Assembly (NCBI GenBank): GCA_946480495.1
Contig: CAMLKO010000081.1
Coordinates: forward strand, 1-5,644
Length of the DNA: 5,644 nucleotides
Reading direction: 5' to 3'
Origin: an uncultured Caulobacteraceae bacterium
GTDB lineage: Bacteria > Pseudomonadota > Alphaproteobacteria > Caulobacterales > Caulobacteraceae
Shown: positions 1 to 4,862 of the stretch, one piece after another
Position numbering within the stretch: position 1 is the stretch's first letter
Layout of the letters: every line of letters starts with the position of its first letter
Notes under the pieces: generated by a model
What the model saw: only the letters and a program-made list of their open reading frames with translations
What the model was told of the DNA's origin: nothing
The model's database searches: none
Position numbers and translations under genes: made by a program

Positions 1-44
1 CAGACGCCGTACTCGAAGCTGATCTCCCGAACGTATGGGATCAT
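1..44 (-). CDS. MBL-fold metallo-hydrolase, N-terminal fragment (partial)
   Basis: This gene enters from the left edge on the minus strand and only its first 14 codons are visible, reading MIPYVREISFEYGV. Its ATG at 44-42 overlaps the TGA stop of the upstream DUF442 gene (43-41) in a 4-base ATGA junction. No Shine-Dalgarno is seen before it, so translation is probably coupled. From memory, this kind of N-terminus (IPFVRE-hydrophobic-FEYG) opens a group of alphaproteobacterial MBL-fold hydrolases (LACTB2/glyoxalase II-like). The metal-binding HXHXDH motif would lie outside the window, so the family call is recognition of a short N-terminus plus context. DUF442 and MBL domains are also known as partners in the fused Blh sulfur-metabolism proteins. 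The frame is open to the window edge; the product name is moderately sure at best. Confidence 0.55.
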   Translation of the reverse strand, partial: MIPYVREISFEYGV

Positions 45-445
45 GCCGGCAGCAGGTTCGACAGGTCGTAGCCCGCGTCGGCCCCCATCCGCACCAGCTC
101 GTCGCGGTCGCGGCCCTGCATGCGCTGGCCAAGCGCATAGCAGCTGATCGAGCGGTTGCCCGATCGGCAGAAGGCCAGCACCGGCCCTTCCGAGGATTCT
201 ATCGCCTCGCACGCCTGCTCGGCGACGTCCGGCGATATGCCCCGCACCGGAATGTAGAGGTAGTTCAGCCCGGCGGCCTTCGCCGCCGCCTCGATCTGCG
301 CGCTCGTCGGCTGGTCGGGCGCCTCGCCGTCGGGGCGGTTGTTGATCAGGGTCTTGAAGCCCATCGCCTTGGCTTTGGCCACATCGGCGACGCTCAGTTG
401 CGGACTGACGGAGAGGCGATCGTTCACGCGGCGGAAATCGGACAT
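41..445 (-). CDS. DUF442/TIGR01244 family phosphatase- or rhodanese-like protein
   Basis: A 134-aa cytosolic protein of the beta-lactamase-hydrolase-like phosphatase family (DUF442, TIGR01244), with a fold like dual-specificity phosphatases. Visible motifs are INNRPDGE at residues 34-41, YIPV at 64-67 and the active-site loop CRSGNRS from Cys93, with Arg98 giving a CX4R loop typical of this family. Full family length is present and no signal peptide is seen. The start at 445 is chosen because AGAGGAA (458-452) lies 6 bases upstream. The open frame runs further 5' to 712, but that part overlaps oppB antisense and resembles no protein. In Blh/BigR-type systems this domain handles sulfur (persulfide or thiosulfate) chemistry with an MBL dioxygenase; whether that applies here is inference. 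The gene is translationally coupled to the MBL-like gene after it and divergent from oppB. Family call is strong, substrate unknown. Confidence 0.9.
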   Translation of the reverse strand: MSDFRRVNDRLSVSPQLSVADVAKAKAMGFKTLINNRPDGEAPDQPTSAQIEAAAKAAGLNYLYIPVRGISPDVAEQACEAIESSEGPVLAFCRSGNRSISCYALGQRMQGRDRDELVRMGADAGYDLSNLLPA

Positions 446-451
446 CACGGG

Positions 452-458
452 TTCCTCT
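452..458 (-). promoter_or_regulatory. Ribosome binding site of the DUF442 gene
   Basis: On the minus strand AGAGGAA ends 6 bases before the ATG at 445-443. It decides this start over the in-frame ATG pair at 478-473 and over the long upstream extension. Confidence 0.7.
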
Positions 459-473
459 GGTGGCGGCGTTGAC

Positions 474-502
474 ATCATCGGGGGCCAGTGAAAGTTTCGC
501 AA
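474..502 (-). promoter_or_regulatory. Candidate promoter for the DUF442 gene
   Basis: Minus strand: TTGCGA (502-497) and GATGAT (479-474) are separated by exactly 17 bases, each matching the sigma-70 consensus at four of six positions. It lies in the 97-bp gap shared with divergent oppB, about 30 bases upstream of the DUF442 start. Found by eye; such matches occur by chance. Confidence 0.3.
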
Positions 503-542
503 CGACCCCCCATGACCGAAAGGTCGCGTAACCGGGCCCCCG

Positions 543-1466
543 ATGCTCCGATTCCTTCTCCGCCGCCTGCTGGTGGCGATCCCGACGCTCTTCCTGGTGG
601 TGACGCTCGCCTTCTTCATGATGCGCGCGGCGCCCGGCAGCCCGTTCGACATGGAGCGCAAGCTGGCGCCCGAGGTCGAGCGCAACGTCATGGCCAAGTA
701 CGGCATGAACAAGCCGCTGGGCGAGCAGTACGTGAACTATCTGAAGGACGCCGTGCGCGGCGACTTCGGGCCGTCGCTGAAATACAAGGACAAGACCGTC
801 CTCGACGTGCTGCACGAGAACTATCTCGTCAGCCTCAAGCTCGGCCTTTCCGCCATCGTCATCGCGGCCATGGTGGGCATGAGCCTGGGCGTCATCGCCG
901 CGCTGCGCCAGAACAGGTCGGCCGACTATCTGACCATGGCCATCGCCATCCTGGGGGTCTGCATACCGACCTTCGTGACCGCGCCGCTCCTTGTGCTGGC
1001 CTTCGCCTCCAAGCTCGGATGGCTGCCGACCGCGGGGTGGAACAACGGGGCGCTGGTCAACATGGTGCTGCCGGTGACCGTGCTGGCCCTGCCGCAGATC
1101 GCCATCATCTCGCGCCTGACGCGCGCGGGGATGATCGAGGTGCTGCGGTCCAACTATGTGCGCACCGCCCGCGCCAAGGGCCTCTCCGAAGGCCGCATCG
1201 TGCGCAAGCACGCCCTGCGCGCCGCCATCCTGCCGCTGGTCAGCTACCTTGGCCCGGCCTGCGCGGGGCTGATCACCGGCTCGCTGGTGGTTGAGCGCAT
1301 CTTCAACCTGCCGGGGCTCGGCAAGTTCTTCGTCATCAGCGCCCTGCAGCGCGACTACACCGTGGTGATGGGGATGGTGATCTTCTACGCCGCCCTGATC
1401 CTGATCCTGAACCTCGTGGCCGACCTCCTGTATGCCGTCCTCGACCCGCGCGTGAGGCTGGCGTGA
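543..1466 (+). CDS. oppB: Oligopeptide ABC transporter permease OppB
   Basis: Inner-membrane channel subunit of a peptide importer, 307 aa against 306 in E. coli OppB, which it resembles closely from end to end: MLRFLLRRLL start, APGSPF near residue 31, the GDFGPSLKYKD stretch, and a VLDPRVR tail. Visible layout: first membrane helix at about 9-29, a periplasmic segment at about 32-95 (KYGMNKPLGEQYVNYL), then further hydrophobic helices from about 98 to the end. The cytoplasmic EAA-type loop that docks the ATPase begins near residue 205 (YVRTARAKG), with RHA-like KHALRAAILP after it. The ATG at 543 is the only reasonable start, since an in-frame TGA lies at 513-515. It has no good Shine-Dalgarno: the nearest purine run, GAAAGG, is about 19 bases away. 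The gene overlaps oppC by 4 bases. OppB rather than DppB is preferred on similarity; transport of other peptides or murein peptides is possible. Confidence 0.94.
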   Translation: MLRFLLRRLLVAIPTLFLVVTLAFFMMRAAPGSPFDMERKLAPEVERNVMAKYGMNKPLGEQYVNYLKDAVRGDFGPSLKYKDKTVLDVLHENYLVSLKLGLSAIVIAAMVGMSLGVIAALRQNRSADYLTMAIAILGVCIPTFVTAPLLVLAFASKLGWLPTAGWNNGALVNMVLPVTVLALPQIAIISRLTRAGMIEVLRSNYVRTARAKGLSEGRIVRKHALRAAILPLVSYLGPACAGLITGSLVVERIFNLPGLGKFFVISALQRDYTVVMGMVIFYAALILILNLVADLLYAVLDPRVRLA

Positions 1467-2371
1467 GCACCACCACCATGATCCCGGGCTCGCCCGAGCG
1501 GGCCGAAATGCTGAAGACCGCCGCCAAGGGCCGCTCTCTGTGGGACGACGCGCGCCGGCGCCTGTTCCACAACAAGGCGGCGGTGGCCAGCATGGTCGTG
1601 CTGGCGCTGCTGGTGCTGGTCGCCATCGTGGGCCCCTCGCTGGTCCCCTTCCACTACGACCAGATCCGCAAGAACGACGTCTGGATGGCGCCCATGACCG
1701 GCGGCCACCTGCTGGGCACGGACTCGCTTGGCCGCGACCTGCTGGCGCGGCTCCTGATGGGGCTGGGCGTCTCGATGGCGATCGGGGTGGTCGCGACGCT
1801 TGTCTCGCTGGTGATCGGCGTCGCCTGGGGCTCGGTCGCGGGCTACATCGGCGGGCGCACCGACGAGGTGATGATGCGCATCGTCGACACCCTCTATTCG
1901 CTGCCCTTCATCTTCTTCGTCATCCTGCTGATGGTGACGTTCGGGCGAAACATCCTGCTGATCTTCGTCGCCATCGGCGCGGTGGAGTGGCTGACCATGT
2001 CGCGGATCGTGCGCGGCCAGACGCTGTCCTTGAAGCAGAAGGAATTCGTCGAGGCGGCGAGGGCGGCCGGCGTCAGTCAGGGCGCCATCATCGCCCGCCA
2101 TATCGTCCCCAACCTGCTGGGCGTGGTGGTGGTCTATGTCACCCTGACCATCCCGGCGGTGATCATCGCCGAGAGCTTCCTGAGCTTCCTGGGGCTGGGC
2201 GTTCAGCCGCCGATGGCCTCGCTCGGCACGCTCATCGCCGCCGGCGCGCAGGACATGGAGCTCGCGCCCTGGCTCCTGATCTTCCCGTCGATCGTGATGA
2301 TCGTGACGCTGATGTGCTTCAACTTCATCGGCGACGGCCTCCGCGACGCCATCGACCCGAAGGACCGCTGA
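1463..2371 (+). CDS. oppC: Oligopeptide ABC transporter permease OppC
   Basis: Second channel subunit, partner of OppB, 302 aa as in E. coli OppC. The start is GTG at 1463-1465, overlapping the oppB stop in GTGA, which implies translational coupling and equal output. The N-terminus carries the OppC_N signature RSLWDDARRRLFHNKAAVAS at about residues 24-43, followed by the first membrane helix. GTDSLGRDLLARL lies around 85-97, VMMRIVDTLYSLPFIFFVI in the middle, and MSRIVRGQTLSLKQKEF leads into the EAA loop EAARAAGVSQGAIIARHIVPN from residue 197. The C-terminus FNFIGDGLRDAIDPKDR matches the E. coli protein almost exactly. The ATPase genes oppD and oppF, usually next, are absent; the next gene is convergent and starts its stop codon 3 bases away. 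High confidence in the family and subunit assignment. Confidence 0.94.
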   Translation: MSTTTMIPGSPERAEMLKTAAKGRSLWDDARRRLFHNKAAVASMVVLALLVLVAIVGPSLVPFHYDQIRKNDVWMAPMTGGHLLGTDSLGRDLLARLLMGLGVSMAIGVVATLVSLVIGVAWGSVAGYIGGRTDEVMMRIVDTLYSLPFIFFVILLMVTFGRNILLIFVAIGAVEWLTMSRIVRGQTLSLKQKEFVEAARAAGVSQGAIIARHIVPNLLGVVVVYVTLTIPAVIIAESFLSFLGLGVQPPMASLGTLIAAGAQDMELAPWLLIFPSIVMIVTLMCFNFIGDGLRDAIDPKDR

Positions 2372-2374
2372 GCC

Positions 2375-2917
2375 CTACTTGTCGCGGTGCGCCCGCATCG
2401 CGGTCTGGCCGTCGATCTTCATGAAGTAGCTGCCGAGCGCGCCGGTGCGTATCTCCAGCGACGAGCCCTGGTGCGGCTTGCGCAGCAGGTTGATGTCGTC
2501 GGTCTGGCGCCACACCGCGTCGGTGTCGGTCTCGACGACCCAACGGTCGTCGGAGCCCTTCCACGCCCGCTCGACCGTGAAGGTGGCCCGATCGAGCTTC
2601 TCCTCCGGTTCGCCGCGGTTGAAGATGCTCAGCGAGGGCAGGGTGAAGCCGAACGCTTCGCGCCGCGCCTTTCGCGTCTGCTCGCGGTCGAGCACCACGA
2701 CATCGCCCTTGGCCTCGGCTTCGTCCAGCTTCGCCGCGGCGGCGTCATAGCAGGCGAGCCTGGCCGTGCTGTCGCTGACCGCGCGGCAGTCGATCAGCCC
2801 CTGCAGGACGGCCGCCCGGTCCGGCTCCCTGGCGGCGGCCTGCGTCGCGCCGGCCAGGGTCGCCAGAATGCACCCGGCCACGAGAGCGCCCTTTTTGCGC
2901 GGGTTAAACTGTGGCAT
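2375..2917 (-). CDS. Exported protein of unknown function with CX11C motif
   Basis: I do not recognise a named function. The 180-aa product starts with a Sec-type signal peptide: NPRKKG, then a hydrophobic stretch at about 11-24, with likely cleavage after the AAA at 27-29. The mature N-terminus has LIDCRAVSDSTARLACYD, giving Cys44 and Cys56 in a CRXXXDXXXRLACYD pattern. I recall this pattern from many proteobacterial periplasmic proteins, including some type VI secretion accessory proteins, so it does not fix a role. A charged linker (about 65-90) leads to a C-terminal part rich in beta-type sequence with VWRQTD and GALGSYFM. A VAGC string at 13-16 resembles a lipobox, but the hydrophobic region before it is too short. 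The start at 2917 has GGGAGGGG 4 bases upstream (core GGAGG, 6 bases away). It is convergent with oppC (3-bp gap) and divergent from oppA. Coding reality is well supported. Confidence 0.85.
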   Translation of the reverse strand: MPQFNPRKKGALVAGCILATLAGATQAAAREPDRAAVLQGLIDCRAVSDSTARLACYDAAAAKLDEAEAKGDVVVLDREQTRKARREAFGFTLPSLSIFNRGEPEEKLDRATFTVERAWKGSDDRWVVETDTDAVWRQTDDINLLRKPHQGSSLEIRTGALGSYFMKIDGQTAMRAHRDK

Positions 2918-2921
2918 CGAT

Positions 2922-2929
2922 CCCCTCCC
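2922..2929 (-). promoter_or_regulatory. Strong ribosome binding site of the exported protein gene
   Basis: GGGAGGGG on the minus strand, with the GGAGG core 6 bases before the ATG at 2917-2915. It fixes the start and rules out the much longer open frame that continues antisense through oppA to 4537. Confidence 0.75.
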
Positions 2930-2947
2930 AGCAGAAATGTGTTTCCC

Positions 2948-2976
2948 ATTGAAGAGGCCCCCTGCGTGATCCGCAA
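2948..2976 (-). promoter_or_regulatory. Candidate promoter of the exported protein gene
   Basis: Minus strand: TTGCGG (2976-2971), a 17-base spacer, and TTCAAT (2953-2948), which matches four of six bases of the -10 consensus. It would give a leader of about 20-25 bases before the strong ribosome binding site. The -35 part falls inside the first codons of oppA, as expected where only 48 bp separate two divergent genes. Found by eye. Confidence 0.35.
2951..2957 (+). promoter_or_regulatory. Ribosome binding site deciding the oppA GTG start
   Basis: GAAGAGG ends 8 bases before the GTG at 2966-2968. The other in-frame GTG at 2939 has no comparable site and would add an acidic FPIEEAP segment ahead of the signal peptide. 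Confidence 0.6.
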
Positions 2977-4582
2977 TCTCTTCCTTGCCACAATCGTGGT
3001 GATTTTCGCCTCTTCCTGCACCGACAAGGGTCCCAGCCGCCCGCCTTGTCCTTCGGGCAAGGTGTGCGTGGCGGTCGGCAACGGCTCCGAGCCCGCCACC
3101 CTCGATCCGCACAAGGCGACCGGCACCTGGGAAGACAACATCATCAGCGACCTGCTGGTCGGCCTCACCCAGGACGACGGCGTGGGCAACGCCATTCCCG
3201 GCATGGCCGAGCGCTGGGAAACCAGCCCCGACGGCCTCGTCTGGACCTTCCACCTGCGCGACGCCGACTGGTCGGACGGCGTGCCGGTGACGGCCGACGA
3301 CTTCGTCTTCTCCCTGCGCCGCATCCTCGATCCGAAGACGGCCTCCGAGTACGCCTCGCTGCTCTATTTCATCAAGGGCGCGCAGCCGGTGAACGAGGGC
3401 AAGGCGCCGCCGGAGAGCCTGGGCGTCCGCGCCATCGACGCGCACACGCTTGAGATCCGCCTGGAGCACCCCGCCCCCTACCTGCCGCAGCTGGCCAAGC
3501 ACCAGACCATGTACCCGGTCGCCAGGCACGTCGTGGAGAAGTGGGGCGACGCCTGGGTCCAGCCCGCGCACTACGTGACCAACGGTCCCTACGTGCTGAA
3601 GGCCTGGCGGCTGGGCGACTACGTCCGCCTGGTGAAGAACCCGCGCTTCTATGACGCAAAGAGCGTCTGCATCGACGAGATCTACCGTTTCCCCACCACC
3701 GATGCGATCTCGGCCGAGCGGCGGGTCAAGCGCGGCGAGCTCGACTGGAACACCGACATCCAGTCCAACCGGATCTCCTTCCTCAGGAAGGAGCTCCCCA
3801 ACTACGTCCACATCCACACCTACCTCGGCGTCGCCTACCTGGCCTTCAACAACCACGTGCCGGCGCTGCACGACAGGCGCGTGCGCCAGGCGCTCGACAT
3901 GGCCATCGACCGCGAGTTCATCACCCAAAAGCTCCTGCGCGGCGGCCAGTACCCGGCCTACACCTTCACCCCGCCCGGCATCGCCAACTACACCTCGCCC
4001 GCGCCGCCGGTCTGGGCGACCTGGCCGCTGGCCCGGCGCCAGGCCGAGGCGCGCCGCCTCCTGGCGCAGGCCGGCTACGGTCCGGGCCACCCGCTGCACC
4101 TGGAGATCAAGCACCGCAACTCGGCCGACCCCATGCTGGTCATGCCGGCTATCCAGGCCGACTGGAAGGAGATCGGGGTGGATGCGACGCTGGCCCAGGA
4201 AGAGGTCCAGATCGCCTACGCCGACTACCGCGTGCGCAACTTCCAGGTGGCCGACGCCGGCTGGATCGCCGACTTCAACGACGCCATGAGCTTCCTCTAC
4301 CTGCAGCAGTCCTCGACCGGGGCGCAGAACTACGGCGACTACAAGAACCCCGCCTTCGACGCCCTGCTCGCCAAGGCCGACAACGAGCCCGACGCGGCCA
4401 AGCGGGCCGGCTATCTCGCCGACGCCGAACGCCTGATGCTCGAGGACGCGCCGGTCGCGCCCATCTACTTCTACGTGAACAAGAACCTCGTGAACCCGCG
4501 CATCACCGGCTGGGTGGACAACATCGTCGACCACCACCGCGCCCGTTATCTGTGCGTCGCGGGAACCGCCGAACGGCGTTAG
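2966..4582 (+). CDS. oppA: Peptide-binding lipoprotein OppA (SBP_bac_5 family)
   Basis: Periplasmic receptor that captures peptides for OppBC, 538 aa against 543 in E. coli OppA. The N-terminus reads MIRNLFLATIVVIFASSC: a short signal peptide ending in a lipobox-like ASSC, so Cys18 is probably lipidated and the protein membrane-anchored (position -3 is Ala, slightly off consensus). SBP family 5 features: EPATLDPHKATGTWE at about 42-56, the signature block with SPDGLVWTFHLRDADWSDG and DDFVFSLRRI (about 88-120), NGPYVLKAW, NNHVPALHDRRVRQALDMAID, and a C-terminal block GWIADFND with Asp436. By my alignment Asp436 matches the OppA Asp that holds the peptide amino group, supporting peptide binding. 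Four cysteines besides the lipid Cys (28, 34, 235, 530) could form two disulfides. The GTG start is set by GAAGAGG 8 bases upstream. It is separated from oppBC by an inverted gene, so it needs its own promoter, which I could not identify. Confidence 0.93.
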   Translation: MIRNLFLATIVVIFASSCTDKGPSRPPCPSGKVCVAVGNGSEPATLDPHKATGTWEDNIISDLLVGLTQDDGVGNAIPGMAERWETSPDGLVWTFHLRDADWSDGVPVTADDFVFSLRRILDPKTASEYASLLYFIKGAQPVNEGKAPPESLGVRAIDAHTLEIRLEHPAPYLPQLAKHQTMYPVARHVVEKWGDAWVQPAHYVTNGPYVLKAWRLGDYVRLVKNPRFYDAKSVCIDEIYRFPTTDAISAERRVKRGELDWNTDIQSNRISFLRKELPNYVHIHTYLGVAYLAFNNHVPALHDRRVRQALDMAIDREFITQKLLRGGQYPAYTFTPPGIANYTSPAPPVWATWPLARRQAEARRLLAQAGYGPGHPLHLEIKHRNSADPMLVMPAIQADWKEIGVDATLAQEEVQIAYADYRVRNFQVADAGWIADFNDAMSFLYLQQSSTGAQNYGDYKNPAFDALLAKADNEPDAAKRAGYLADAERLMLEDAPVAPIYFYVNKNLVNPRITGWVDNIVDHHRARYLCVAGTAERR

Positions 4583-4592
4583 GCGTTTTTTT
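4567..4592 (+). terminator. Probable Rho-independent terminator after oppA
   Basis: CGCC at 4567-4570 can pair with GGCG at 4582-4585, directly before seven T (4586-4592); a competing hairpin pairs the same CGCC with GGCG at 4575-4578. The stem is short and overlaps the oppA stop codon, but a T7 run right after a GC stem is unusual in this GC-rich sequence and sits where a terminator is expected. Confidence 0.45.
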
Positions 4593-4612
4593 CAAGTTGG
4601 GGTGTGGATCGG

Positions 4613-4630
4613 GGCGCGTGTCCGCGCGCC
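4613..4630. repeat. GC-only hairpin downstream of oppA
   Basis: GGCGCG (4613-4618) and CGCGCC (4625-4630) form a 6-bp stem with a 6-base loop. No T run follows on either strand. It could back up the terminator just before it or be a chance product of GC-rich sequence. Confidence 0.35.
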
Positions 4631-4714
4631 TCGCGTCGCTGCGCGGTGAAATCTCGCGCAGGCGGCTGCAAATCGGTCACTCTGTTGCCAAAGTGCGACA
4701 TTCCTACATCGATT

Positions 4715-4734
4715 GCATTACCAACTGGTAATGC
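4715..4734. promoter_or_regulatory. 20-bp near-perfect palindrome, probable operator
   Basis: GCATTACCA (4715-4723), a two-base AC centre, and TGGTAATGC (4726-4734) form an inverted repeat with all nine arm bases matching. It is AT-rich against its surroundings and lies in the only sizeable gap of the window, 129 bp before the receptor start and 3 bases before a TTGACC -35-like box. That size and symmetry suit a dimeric regulator such as a LacI, GntR, TetR or MarR family protein; I cannot name which. No regulator gene is in the window. If the adjacent promoter is right, the palindrome centre falls near -47, which fits an activator, or a repressor that blocks polymerase. Confidence 0.6.
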
Positions 4735-4737
4735 GCG

Positions 4738-4766
4738 TTGACCGGCAATCTCGGCCTTGCCTAACG
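4738..4766 (+). promoter_or_regulatory. Candidate promoter of the TonB-dependent receptor gene
   Basis: TTGACC at 4738-4743 matches five of six -35 bases. About 16-17 bases later lies CCTAACG (4760-4766), only a partial match to -10 or to the Caulobacter-type GCTANAWC element. This would give a leader of roughly 90 bases before the TTG start. An alternative is TTGCCA at 4685 with a -10 near 4708, upstream of the palindrome. Confidence 0.3.
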
Positions 4767-4818
4767 TCCCCACAACCGGGGGCAGATGAATCCCGGGACA
4801 CGATGACGCTTGAGGGGA

Positions 4819-4842
4819 GCGCCCCGGCATGGGCACGGGCGC
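4819..4842 (+). promoter_or_regulatory. Leader hairpin before the receptor ribosome binding site
   Basis: GCGCCC (4819-4824) pairs with GGGCGC (4837-4842) around a 12-base loop, ending 8 bases before the Shine-Dalgarno at 4851. GGGG/CCCC (4814-4817 with 4822-4825) is a competing fold. A role in translation control is possible but unproven. Confidence 0.25.
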
Positions 4843-4850
4843 GCTGATCC

Positions 4851-4856
4851 GGAGGG
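4851..4856 (+). promoter_or_regulatory. Ribosome binding site deciding the TTG start of the receptor
   Basis: GGAGGG, followed by GAAAACA-type spacing, puts the GGAGG core 7 bases before TTG at 4863-4865. An in-frame TGA at 4845-4847 excludes any start further upstream, and the first in-frame ATG (codon 15) would cut into the signal peptide. Confidence 0.75.
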
Positions 4857-4862
4857 AAAACA

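Noticed and set aside
469..474. Perfect TTGACA, possible -35 box for oppB
   Set aside because: No acceptable -10 element lies 16-18 bases downstream (aagttt and neighbours), so I do not call a promoter.
446..712. In-frame 5' extension of the DUF442 gene
   Set aside because: It runs antisense into oppB, gives arginine-rich sequence without family similarity, and a good ribosome binding site lies at 458-452.
1385..2424. Long open frames over oppC on both strands
   Set aside because: Their translations are repetitive H/R/G/D-rich, typical shadows of a GC-rich gene; oppC matches E. coli OppC along its whole length.
2926..2951. Alternative GTG start of oppA at 2939
   Set aside because: It lacks a ribosome binding site and puts acidic residues before the signal peptide; GTG at 2966 fits both better.
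2387..2965. In-frame 5' extension of oppA over the inverted gene
   Set aside because: It overlaps the whole exported-protein gene antisense and would bury the lipoprotein signal peptide nearly 200 residues inside the protein.
2918..4537. Long open frame on the minus strand running from the exported protein gene through oppA
   Set aside because: It is antisense to a clear SBP family 5 gene, has low-complexity V/G/R/D-rich sequence, and the real gene has its own signal peptide and ribosome binding site at 2917. It reflects GC-rich codon bias.
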